Position numbers and translations under genes: made by a program
The notes under the pieces: model-generated
What the model was told of the DNA's origin: nothing
What the model saw: the letters and a program-made list of their open reading frames with translations, nothing else
Databases searched by the model: none
Part shown: piece after piece, positions 9,735 to 17,670 of the stretch
Numbering within the stretch: the first letter of the stretch is position 1
Layout: each line of letters starts with the position of its first letter
Source: Paenibacillus peoriae KCTC 3763
Lineage (GTDB): Bacteria; Bacillota; Bacilli; Paenibacillales; Paenibacillaceae
Reading direction: 5' to 3'
Length of the DNA: 64,000 nucleotides
NCBI RefSeq assembly: GCF_000236805.1
Contig: NZ_AGFX01000038.1
Location: 124,001-188,000, forward strand

Positions 9735-10555
9735 TGAAAACGAAAAGATTATTTACGTATGCCTTCCTGATTATTGTGTCGTTCGTTTCCATTTTCCCGT
9801 TCCTGTGGATGCTGTCCAGTTCCACCAACCTGTCGGTCGATGTAACGAAAGGCAAGCTCCTGCCCGGCTCTCATCTCATGGATAACTTGCATAGCCTGCT
9901 GGAAAAGGTGGATATCGTTACAGCACTAAGTAATTCTGCAAAAGTCTCGATCTCAACTACGCTGCTGGCTATGCTGATTGCATCCCTGGCTGGCTACGGC
10001 TTTGAAATTTACAGAAGCAAAGCCAAAGACGTTGTCTTCAATATCCTGCTGATGTCGATGATGATCCCATTTGCAGCGATCATGATCCCGCTTTACCGGA
10101 TGTTCGGCAGTATTTCCAATGTAATGCCCTGGATCGGTATTGATACACTCTCGTCTGTTGTCATTCCGACCGTCACTACGGCATTCCTGATCTTCTTTTT
10201 CCGTCAAAGCACCAAGATGTTTCCAAAGGATCTGCTGGAAGCAGGCCGTATGGATGGATTGTCCGAGTTGGGTCTGTTCTTCCGGGTATACATGCCTACG
10301 ATGAAAACAACCTATGCTGCCGCCGCGATCATCACGTTCATGTCGAGCTGGAACAACTATCTCTGGCCGCTGATCGTGCTGCAAACGCCCGAGAATCAAA
10401 CCATCCCGCTGTTGATCTCGAACCTCGGCTCCAGCTATGCACCTGATTACGGTGTAATCATGATCGCTATCGTCCTGTCCACACTGCCGACTGCTCTGGT
10501 ATTCTTCCTGATGCAGAAGCACTTTGTAGCAGGCATGGTTGGCTCGGTAAAATAA
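9731..10555 (+). CDS. Sugar ABC transporter permease, MalG/UgpE class
   Basis: This second channel subunit has 274 residues and about six transmembrane helices. The EAA loop is LEAGRMDGLSELGLFFRVYMP, and SWNNYLWPLIVLQ near residue 215 is typical of the MalG side. The ATG overlaps the stop of the upstream permease. It ends 60 bp before the beta-galactosidase and belongs to the same transcript. Confidence 0.92.
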   Translation: MMKTKRLFTYAFLIIVSFVSIFPFLWMLSSSTNLSVDVTKGKLLPGSHLMDNLHSLLEKVDIVTALSNSAKVSISTTLLAMLIASLAGYGFEIYRSKAKDVVFNILLMSMMIPFAAIMIPLYRMFGSISNVMPWIGIDTLSSVVIPTVTTAFLIFFFRQSTKMFPKDLLEAGRMDGLSELGLFFRVYMPTMKTTYAAAAIITFMSSWNNYLWPLIVLQTPENQTIPLLISNLGSSYAPDYGVIMIAIVLSTLPTALVFFLMQKHFVAGMVGSVK

Positions 10556-10615
10556 CAGATTTTTGAACGGATCACTGATACCTTCATTTCATTTTAAAAA
10601 TAAGGAGTGTTCGCC

Positions 10616-13600
10616 TTGACCATCCATACCCCCAGTCTGGACTGGCTCACCGATGTGACCAAGTTCGCGGTAAATCGACTGCCAGCCTATTCCGATCATA
10701 AATATTACGCCACGCTTCAGGAGGCAGAGCACCAGGCCGATATGGCCTGGCGCCACAGCCTGAATGGGAACTGGAAGTTCAACTATGCAACGAACCCGGC
10801 CAGCCGTCCAGTAGAATTCTATGCCCCTGACTTTGAGTATGGCGGCTGGAACGATATTCAGGTGCCGGGCCATATTCAGACGCAAGGTTTCGGCCAAATG
10901 CAGTACGTGAATACGATGTATCCGTGGGACGGACATTCTGACGTTCGCCCACCGCATATTCCAGAGGATCACAACCCGGTAGGAAGCTATATTAAAAGCT
11001 TTGTTTTACCGCAAAATATGAGCTCCGACGGGCAGCCTGTGTTTATTTCATTTCAGGGCGTCGAGTCGGCCTTTTATGTATGGCTAAATGGAAGCTTTGT
11101 CGGTTACAGCGAGGATAGCTTTACACCGTCTGATTTTGAACTGACACCGTTCCTGCAAGCTGGCGAGAACAAGCTGGCGGTAGAGGTATATCAAAGAAGT
11201 ACAGGAGCGTGGCTGGAGGATCAGGATTTCTGGCGTTTTTCCGGCATTTTCAGAGACGTATATCTATACACGATTCCTGGTGTTCACGTGCGTGATCTGT
11301 ATGTGAAGGCCGATTTGGATGCCTCCTACACCCAGGGCCTGCTGGAGCTGGAATTGAGCCTGGAAAAACCTGAGGCGGCCCATACAGTCGTCGATGTGAA
11401 GGATGCTGCGGGCCAGATTGTAGCCTCTTTGAAAGCCGACTTTACAGATGGCAAGGCTTCGCTATCCGCAAGCCTGGAGCAAGTACAGCGCTGGAGCGCG
11501 GAAAAGCCCTATTTGTACACGCTATTTATTCAAATTTATGGTGCCGATGGATCGCTCGTGGAGGTTATCCCGCAAAAGATCGGCTTCCGCAAATTCGAGC
11601 TGCTGAACAAGGTCATGCACCTGAACGGCAAACGCATCGTCTTCAAGGGTGTGAACCGCCATGAATTTAACGCCCGCACCGGGCGTACGATTTCCCGTGA
11701 AGATATGCTGTGGGATATCCGAACACTCAAGCAAAACAATATGAATGCTGTCCGTACCTCGCATTATCCGAATCAGACTCTATGGTATGAGCTGTGCGAT
11801 GAGTACGGGATCTATGTGATTGACGAAATGAATCTGGAGACACATGGGTCCTGGCAAAAGCTCGGCGCAGTTGAGCCTTCCTGGAATATTCCCGCCAATC
11901 TGCCCGAATGGCAGGATATCGTGATGGATCGCGCCATTTCCATGCTGGAACGGGATAAGAACCATCCGTCCATTCTGATCTGGTCCTGTGGCAATGAATC
12001 GTATGCGGGTGAAGTGCTGCGCAATGTAGCCAACTATTTCCGCGCCACCGACCCAAGCCGCCTGGTGCACTACGAAGGCGTATTCCACAACCGTACCTAC
12101 GATGATACCAGCGATATGGAGAGCCGGATGTATGCCAAACCAGCAGATATCGAGCAGTATTTGAACGACAATCCGCAAAAGCCATATATCAGCTGTGAAT
12201 ACATGCATGCGATGGGTAATTCCGTAGGCGGTATGCACAAATATACCGAGCTTGAGAACAAATACGAGCTGTATCAGGGCGGTTTTATTTGGGATTATAT
12301 TGATCAGGCGGTCATGAAAAAAGATCGCTATGGACGCGAGTACCTCGCTATCGGCGGCGACTTTGACGACCGTGCCACAGACTACGGCTTCTGTACGGAC
12401 GGAATTGTCTATGCGGACCGGAAGGTTTCACCGAAGATGCAGGAGGTCAAATTCCTGTACCAAAATCTGAAGCTCACCCCGGATCGGGGTGGTGTGACCC
12501 TTCGCAACGAAAACCTGTTCGAGGGAACGGGCGACTACGAGCTGATATATAGCCTGCTACATGAAGGTCAAGAGATCACACGAAATGTGATTCATGTGGA
12601 TGTGGCGGCTCAGACCGAAGCCTATATTCCACTGACGTTCCCAAGTACGGACGGAAAGCCCGGGGAATATGTCATTCACACGACGCTTGTTTTGAAGGAA
12701 GCCACGCTCTGGGCTGAGGCCGGGCATGAAGTAGCCTTCGGACAGCATATTTTCATCGAGGAAGATTCAAGTCCGTTGCAAGTGCCGGCGGGCGGTGCCC
12801 TGCGAGTGGTACATGGCGATGTCAATATTGGCGTTCACGGCTCGGATTTCAGCATCATGTTCTCCAAAGGAGCAGGCAGCCTGACCTCGCTGCGTTACGC
12901 CGGACGCGAGATGATCGCTATCCCTCCTGCCCCATTGTTCTGGCGTGCAACCACGGACAATGATCGGGGAACCGCATTGGGCTTTGAAGCCGGGGGTTGG
13001 TTCGCTGCGAGTCTGACACGTAAATGTGTGGGCATCGAGATCACGGAAGAGCAGACAGACCGTGTGACCATTACATTCCGCTACACATTCAGCATTCATG
13101 CAGACGTACAGGTAACGGTAGCCTATACTGTCTGGGCGGATGGCAGTATGACCGTTAAATCCACCTATGAAGGTGCATCAGGATTGCCTAACCTGCCGAT
13201 CTTTGCCCTTTCGTTCAAGGTTCCGGCGGACTACCGCCATCTGGACTGGTACGCGATGGGACCGGAGGAGAATTACATCGACCGTGCCTTCGGTGCGAGA
13301 CTCGGCGTCTTCCGCAACGAAGCTGCGGATAACGTCTCCGGCTATGTCGTGCCACAGGAATCCGGCAACCGTACAGGCGTGCGCCGTGTCGATATTACCG
13401 ACGATTCCCAGCGCGGCATTCGCATTACTGCCCCTGCCACCGCGCCGGTGGAATGCAATATTTCGCCATATACAGCGTTTGAGCTGGAAAGTGCATACCA
13501 TTTGTATGAGCTGCCCAACGTGTACTACACCGTTGTTACCGTAGCTGGCAAGCAAATGGGTGTAGGCGGCGACGACAGCTGGGGCGCTCCCGTGCATGAG

Positions 13601-13660
13601 GAATACCAGATTTCAGCCGATCAGAAGCTGGAATTCGAGTTTACTGTGCAACGGGTATAA
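10616..13660 (+). CDS. GH2 beta-galactosidase
   Basis: This cytosolic enzyme hydrolyses terminal beta-galactosides. The product is 1014 residues, close to E. coli LacZ. Visible are the N-terminal jelly roll (NGNWKFNYA, VPGHIQTQGF), the GVNRHEFNARTGRT entry to the barrel, acid/base Glu461 in WSCGNES, nucleophile Glu528 in ISCEYMHAMGN, and the Bgal_small_N domain with FWRATTDNDRG. A GTG at 10607 overlaps the AAGGAG site (10602-10607) and cannot be used with it. TTG 10616, eight bases downstream, is chosen. There is no signal peptide, so the enzyme acts on sugars imported by the ABC system just upstream. Pectic galactan or arabinogalactan fragments are the likely source. Confidence 0.95.
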   Translation: MTIHTPSLDWLTDVTKFAVNRLPAYSDHKYYATLQEAEHQADMAWRHSLNGNWKFNYATNPASRPVEFYAPDFEYGGWNDIQVPGHIQTQGFGQMQYVNTMYPWDGHSDVRPPHIPEDHNPVGSYIKSFVLPQNMSSDGQPVFISFQGVESAFYVWLNGSFVGYSEDSFTPSDFELTPFLQAGENKLAVEVYQRSTGAWLEDQDFWRFSGIFRDVYLYTIPGVHVRDLYVKADLDASYTQGLLELELSLEKPEAAHTVVDVKDAAGQIVASLKADFTDGKASLSASLEQVQRWSAEKPYLYTLFIQIYGADGSLVEVIPQKIGFRKFELLNKVMHLNGKRIVFKGVNRHEFNARTGRTISREDMLWDIRTLKQNNMNAVRTSHYPNQTLWYELCDEYGIYVIDEMNLETHGSWQKLGAVEPSWNIPANLPEWQDIVMDRAISMLERDKNHPSILIWSCGNESYAGEVLRNVANYFRATDPSRLVHYEGVFHNRTYDDTSDMESRMYAKPADIEQYLNDNPQKPYISCEYMHAMGNSVGGMHKYTELENKYELYQGGFIWDYIDQAVMKKDRYGREYLAIGGDFDDRATDYGFCTDGIVYADRKVSPKMQEVKFLYQNLKLTPDRGGVTLRNENLFEGTGDYELIYSLLHEGQEITRNVIHVDVAAQTEAYIPLTFPSTDGKPGEYVIHTTLVLKEATLWAEAGHEVAFGQHIFIEEDSSPLQVPAGGALRVVHGDVNIGVHGSDFSIMFSKGAGSLTSLRYAGREMIAIPPAPLFWRATTDNDRGTALGFEAGGWFAASLTRKCVGIEITEEQTDRVTITFRYTFSIHADVQVTVAYTVWADGSMTVKSTYEGASGLPNLPIFALSFKVPADYRHLDWYAMGPEENYIDRAFGARLGVFRNEAADNVSGYVVPQESGNRTGVRRVDITDDSQRGIRITAPATAPVECNISPYTAFELESAYHLYELPNVYYTVVTVAGKQMGVGGDDSWGAPVHEEYQISADQKLEFEFTVQRV

Positions 13661-13765
13661 ATAAATATTGAGTGGATGCCAGTTCTCTTCTTTCTTGTTG
13701 GCCTGCCTGCTACAGGTACTCAGGCTGGTTAAAACCAGCCTTGGGGGGGATAAACCGACTCCATG

Positions 13766-13810
13766 AAAAAAGGGTGTTTCTGGATTGCTCAGAAACACCC
13801 TTGATTTCTC
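13766..13810. terminator. Hairpin terminator (strong on minus strand)
   Basis: Perfect 10-bp stem GGGTGTTTCT / AGAAACACCC with a 9-base loop. The minus-strand product ends in six T, so it best serves the tiny minus-strand gene at 13848-13949. The plus-strand tail (TTGATTTC) is weaker but could also stop the beta-galactosidase transcript. A second small hairpin, GGCTGG/CCAGCC, lies at about 13723-13740. Confidence 0.65.
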
Positions 13811-13847
13811 TAACAAATTACTTGTCCCAATGCTTTTCATGAAAAAT

Positions 13848-13949
13848 TCAATTCAAAAAGGAAATTTGTACTGACGCGTATGACGCAACAATGACCGTGA
13901 CCAGTTTACCATCCCACATATCTTCGTCTTGGTCGACTCGCATCTCCAT
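13848..13949 (-). CDS. Tiny ORF, 33 residues, unknown
   Basis: A 33-codon frame has an acidic N-terminal part (MRVDQDEDMWDG) and a hydrophobic C-terminal part (KLVTVIVASYASVQ). An AAGGGAGG site lies at 13964-13972, 14 bases from ATG 13949, which is long; the second in-frame ATG is at 13943. The same site is better spaced to an ATG at 13954 in another frame, whose product looks less natural. A minus-strand terminator sits 47 bp after the stop, so a short transcription unit is plausible. It may instead be the end of a decayed gene. I recognise no family. Confidence 0.3.
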   Translation of the reverse strand: MEMRVDQDEDMWDGKLVTVIVASYASVQISFLN

Positions 13950-14096
13950 CTCATATACTGTGACCTCCCTTTATCGTCTGGAACTAAATACCCCGCCAGA
14001 TAGGGTCATGTAAACCGGTAGATACCAGGATGAAAATATATTTGTTCGTTTTTTGAACAAAAACAACTAGCTGCAGGAACTGGCACAAGTAACACT

Positions 14097-14130
14097 AAAA
14101 AGACGCTTCCGTTTTCCCGGAAACGTCTTT
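14097..14130 (-). terminator. Terminator of the 99-residue protein gene
   Basis: AAGACGTTTCC pairs with GGAAGCGTCTT, followed by TTTTT on the minus strand. The stem begins inside the TAA stop codon of the upstream gene. Confidence 0.75.
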
Positions 14131-14428
14131 AATAATCCTCAACCCATAATGATGTATATATAAATAAGACGTATGCCAAAAGAAAAAATGAAATCACACA
14201 AAGAGGGATAATCCATGTGAGATGGGTTTTAAATGGGAACAAGATTTTTTTCCATGTAAGAATTTTAAATGGTCTTAGGATTTTCTGACGGGTAGGCAAC
14301 AACTCATATTCTAATTTTTTCACAATTAGTTCCGCTCGTTCTTCATCTCTAATTAAAAGTTCACTCCATAATTGTTCATACTGCGCTCGAATGACTTCTT
14401 TAGCAGAACTATCTTTTAACAAAACCAT
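14129..14428 (-). CDS. Small single-span membrane protein, unknown
   Basis: The 99-residue product has an N-terminal charged part rich in Glu and Arg (about 1-50, likely helical), then a basic stretch and one transmembrane helix at about 71-93 (IIPLCVISFFLLAYVLFIY). A GGAGG site precedes the ATG at 14428, and a terminator overlaps the stop, so it is a complete gene. I do not recognise the family. Size and build are compatible with a small signalling or immunity-type membrane protein, but nothing in the neighbourhood proves it. Confidence 0.6.
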   Translation of the reverse strand: MVLLKDSSAKEVIRAQYEQLWSELLIRDEERAELIVKKLEYELLPTRQKILRPFKILTWKKILFPFKTHLTWIIPLCVISFFLLAYVLFIYTSLWVEDY

Positions 14429-14508
14429 TTGTGACCTCCATAGATCTATAGTAGCAAGAAGACCTGAAGAACAATCTCCTGATCTTCAGCCCCCCCTGTA
14501 TACTACTT

Positions 14509-14592
14509 TTAATCGCCGTATATATGTCCTCTTACTCGCACGGTATCACCAAATTCATAGTTTGTAATTTTTAAATGCACACCGAATATGTC
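14509..14592 (-). pseudogene. Fragment of a lost gene (27 codons)
   Basis: Between two small genes, a minus-strand frame ends with HLKITNYEFGDTVRVRGHIY-GD and a stop. The composition looks like the last beta strands of a real protein, but no start codon with a ribosome site is present and a stop lies just upstream. It reads as a leftover C-terminus, not a live gene. The rest of 14429-14629 shows only a weak hairpin (CTGAAGA/TCTTCAG). Confidence 0.25.
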
Positions 14593-14629
14593 TTACCTGC
14601 TGTGGAAAACCTTTATTCATTCCGCATCA

Positions 14630-14869
14630 TTAGGCACTCTTTTTGGCTACAAAAAACTTCCTCAATAGTAAAGGAGACAAGATAAGCAAAATCCCTAACA
14701 ACAAAAACATGGACCCATACAAATATAGATAAAAATCTTGGGCAGGGATTAACATACCCATCTTGTAAATCGCTTCACCACGGCCACGGGTCGTAAGAAT
14801 ATCAATCGCCTGCTCGGTTACAATTAAACCAGAAATTACCATAACAAAAAATACTATTGCTTTCTTCAA
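14630..14869 (-). CDS. Small two-span membrane protein, unknown
   Basis: The 79-residue product has two hydrophobic helices, about 4-20 and 47-68, joined by a polar loop (DILTTRGRGEAIYKMG), and a basic tail RKFFVAKKSA. The start is TTG 14869, eight bases after a good AGGAGGTG site; no ATG is available. The positive-inside rule puts both ends in the cytoplasm. I do not recognise the family. It lies between gene fragments in a stretch that seems to be losing genes. Confidence 0.55.
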   Translation of the reverse strand: MKKAIVFFVMVISGLIVTEQAIDILTTRGRGEAIYKMGMLIPAQDFYLYLYGSMFLLLGILLILSPLLLRKFFVAKKSA

Positions 14870-14970
14870 ATTCCACTCACCTCCTCTATAAGATAGTATA
14901 GCTGTAAAAGCTAGTAAAAAAAGAAAAAAACAGATTCCAGTAAAAAAGAACCTATTTCTTCATTCGACAT

Positions 14971-15252
14971 TTAATTCACGTAAACATTCCCTGCTCCTCT
15001 TGAACCGTAACCATCTGGTGTTGTCAGTCCAGTAATTCTGATATGATATCCACTACCTGCGGGAATACCATCGAAACTTCTACTATATCCATTCCATACA
15101 TCTTGCACAACCTCATATCTATGAACAGCTTTTACGTCATCATAACCTGTGGTTTGCCATCCCATGATTGTCGCCGTATGGGATGAACCGACAGCAAAAA
15201 GAACGACACAGGCGCTAACCTCATACTGATCAGCGTAGCGGGGCAGCTGCAT
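14971..15252 (-). pseudogene. C-terminal remnant of an unknown, possibly secreted protein
   Basis: This frame of 93 codons ends in a natural-looking segment (WQTTGYDDVKAVHRYEVV, then GYHIRITGLTTPDGYGSRG) rich in Gly, Tyr and Thr, like a small beta domain. The first 25 residues look unlike a protein N-terminus, no ribosome site precedes the ATG, and the frame stays open upstream through sequence with no start of quality. I take it as the 3' end of a gene whose front part has been lost or scrambled. The family is not recognised. A live small gene with an unusual start cannot be excluded. Confidence 0.4.
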
Positions 15253-15414
15253 GCATCGATGACCGGTGACTGAATGAAATGATATTTTTGGTTGGAGTAC
15301 GCTTATATTATAAATAGCTAATCTACTGTTTGTTCGCAGCAGGCTGGGGGCAAGCCTGATGTGAACTACCCCATCCAGTTCAATTAGTTAAAAAAATCTC
15401 TAGGAGGGTTCATT

Positions 15415-15478
15415 ATGGCAGACTAGCGTGAATATACCGAAACATTTAGTCAAACTATTGAAGAATTGAGCGCTGCCC
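15415..15478 (+). pseudogene. Start of a broken gene with an early TAG
   Basis: A good AGGAGGG site precedes ATG 15415, but the fourth codon is TAG (MAD-stop). The frame after it (REYTETFSQTIEELSAAQ) looks coding. It runs into sequence shared with the antisense AraC remnant, where the gene seems to be cut. The original function is unknown. Confidence 0.35.
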
Positions 15479-15670
15479 AAAAGCTGCAAGCGTCAACCGT
15501 CTGCGTCAGATATATTCCGAAAGCGGAACATCGGTGATAAAGGCGAACATCCACTGGAAATGTGAGATCTGACAGTAGACAACTTGTGCGACCTTACCAT
15601 AGTCGATCTACTCCAGCAAATGTGCTTCGATATAATCCATCGCGTTGTTCATGCGTTCAAGCCAATCCAA
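15479..15670 (-). pseudogene. AraC-family regulator pseudogene (N-terminal part)
   Basis: Reading from TTG 15670, the frame gives DWLERMNNAMDYIEAHL, then IDYGKVAQVVYC, HFQWMFAFITDVPLSEYI and RRRLTLAAF. This is the unmistakable first helix-turn-helix of an AraC regulator of the type that carries a GyrI-like C-terminal domain. Two in-frame TAG/TGA stops interrupt it, and it ends after about 64 codons where sequence of another origin begins. An AGAAGG ribosome site remains. It is a clear dead gene and marks this stretch as decaying. Confidence 0.75.
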
Positions 15671-15888
15671 ACGGAACCTTCTTTTGAAATCAAGTATAGA
15701 GGCCGGAGAAGAAAGAAGCCTTGCAGTCAGTGAACAAAAAATCATTAAGAACGATATGATTCACTTACTCTTTTCCTCTTTTCACAAAAAAGGGAATGCA
15801 TTCAAAATATAATTTACATCTTTTTGATCGCTTTAAAAAGAAAGGCACCTTTTATGTATCAAACACAAATAACATTAGGAGAGAAAAA

Positions 15889-17334
15889 ATGAACAAAAAA
15901 CGCGCCTTATTTCTACATTGTCTGGTACTTATTATCGGATTTCTTATTCTCCCGAAGGCTGCATTTGCCGCATCAGTACTCGATAATCAAATGACATCAA
16001 ACCCTTTTAACAGAGGAAGCATTAGTTCAGGGCAATGGGTCGATTCAATCGATGCAACCATATTAACTGCAACATGGTCTAACGCCTGGACTTACGACAA
16101 CAGCAAAAAATACGAAATAGCCACTAATTATAATATTATGCAGTATGGAACCAATTACTATGCCCAGCTTGACCTTGGATTAATGAGAGTTACCTATTCG
16201 CGGGATGGTGAAAGTGCTGTATACGTGAGAGACGGACAGAGCTGGATCACGCACAAGATGACCACAAAGGGCAACTATACCTGGAAGCTTGTTTATTCGT
16301 ATGACAAAACATATCAGGTGTACCGGAATTCAGTGTTAGTGGCCAGTGGCGCAGTAAAAGCTCTTCCTTCGAGCGGTGTCTTTTCCATTGCTAGTACAAT
16401 CGGTAATGAAAAGGTTAGCATTGATTACATAACAATCAATGATGAAAATCCAAGTATCGATGCTCCGGCCAACCTGACCGCAAATGCGACTGGCAAACAA
16501 ATACAACTGAATTGGGATACCGTGACTTCTGCAACCAATTATACGGTATCCAGATCTGTTTACAGCTCAGGGCCCTATGAGGAAATCAGATCAGGTGTAA
16601 CAGCTAATACCTATATTGATACTACCGCTCAGCCCGGGACTACTTATTATTACGTTGTAACTGCGACCAATGGAGATATTGAAAGTAAATATTCGAATGA
16701 AGCGTCTGCTACAGTTATCGTCAAAAATACAGACCCTGTCTTAGATGTAGCCATCGATGAGGATACGGTTAAAATCGGCCAGGAGTTCGTGGCCAATATC
16801 TCTTTAAAGAATGTAGAGCAGATTTATGCAGAAGATTTCACAATCACATACGATACAACCTTGTTCAAGTATGTAGGATATGAAGAAGTAACGGGTTATA
16901 AGGTATATTACACACCTGTCGAACAATCCGGCAGTATCCGATTTATCATTGCGAGCCAAGGTGAAAAATACGGCATCAGTAAAGATACGGTCATTGTTAA
17001 GCTTAAGTTCAAAGCGATTAACGCTGGTACTGGTAATGTGGATGCATTGAAAGGAAGAATTGCGGATACTGAGCAGGAATATGATCTTGACGAAAAAAAT
17101 TGCCTGCTGGATACAATAACTGTAAAAGCTCCCATCGTAGACGTTAACCGTTCAGCCGAATACACGCTCGTTGACCTGGCTATCGACGGATATTATTTCG
17201 GGAAAGCTGTAGCTGAAACAAACACGACTCTGCACAATGCCGATCAGGTTACAGATGGTTATGTAAATGATGAGGACCTCGTGTATATCGTAAATGAAAT
17301 ACTCAACAATGCAAATTACAAGCCTAACTTGTAA
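15889..17334 (+). CDS. Secreted protein with FN3, cohesin and dockerin-like parts
   Basis: The product has 481 residues. A signal peptide ends near AAFAA (about residue 27). A roughly 150-residue beta-rich domain, possibly LamG-like, follows. A fibronectin type III domain comes next (about 190-280; APANLTANATG, YYYVVTATNG), then a cohesin domain (about 283-420; VKIGQEFVANISLKNV, FTITYDTTLFKYVGYE). The C-terminal 60 residues resemble a dockerin pair (VDVNRSAEYTLVDLAIDGYY and TDGYVNDEDLVYIVNEIL) with imperfect calcium ligands. A longer frame opens at 15796, but ATG 15889 follows an AGGAGA site and gives a proper signal peptide. It probably binds or organises cell-surface carbohydrate enzymes. 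No partner was found nearby. Confidence 0.75.
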   Translation: MNKKRALFLHCLVLIIGFLILPKAAFAASVLDNQMTSNPFNRGSISSGQWVDSIDATILTATWSNAWTYDNSKKYEIATNYNIMQYGTNYYAQLDLGLMRVTYSRDGESAVYVRDGQSWITHKMTTKGNYTWKLVYSYDKTYQVYRNSVLVASGAVKALPSSGVFSIASTIGNEKVSIDYITINDENPSIDAPANLTANATGKQIQLNWDTVTSATNYTVSRSVYSSGPYEEIRSGVTANTYIDTTAQPGTTYYYVVTATNGDIESKYSNEASATVIVKNTDPVLDVAIDEDTVKIGQEFVANISLKNVEQIYAEDFTITYDTTLFKYVGYEEVTGYKVYYTPVEQSGSIRFIIASQGEKYGISKDTVIVKLKFKAINAGTGNVDALKGRIADTEQEYDLDEKNCLLDTITVKAPIVDVNRSAEYTLVDLAIDGYYFGKAVAETNTTLHNADQVTDGYVNDEDLVYIVNEILNNANYKPNL

Positions 17335-17583
17335 CTGTACACTGAAAAATATCATATTGGCGTCGTCAATATCAGCGCCGGGAAAATCCAGTGATCTCCT
17401 GGACAAGTTTTATTTGATTATTATCAATTAAAGAAAATTCAGTTGTTTAAATCCGAAAAACTTTCAGTAGTAGATGATGCAATCATGATGCCAAGAATTG
17501 AGTATTTGACTCAAAAGATTACCAAAAACCTTTTTTGACATAAATCACCTTCACTTATTTTCACGGTGAGAATTTCATAGGAT

Positions 17584-17635
17584 ACGAAAAACCACCGGAT
17601 TGTATAGGCGCCTACCTAGTTCCGGTGGTTTTCGT
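17584..17635. terminator. Bidirectional terminator hairpin
   Basis: ACGAAAAACCACCGGA pairs with TCCGGTGGTTTTCGT. The loop contains a second palindrome, TAGGCGCCTA. It separates the convergent cohesin-protein gene and the PRD regulator. The rest of 17335-17670 holds no gene I can support. Confidence 0.7.
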
Positions 17636-17670
17636 GGTTTCTTATCGTGAGATGACAAGCCGGACAGCCC

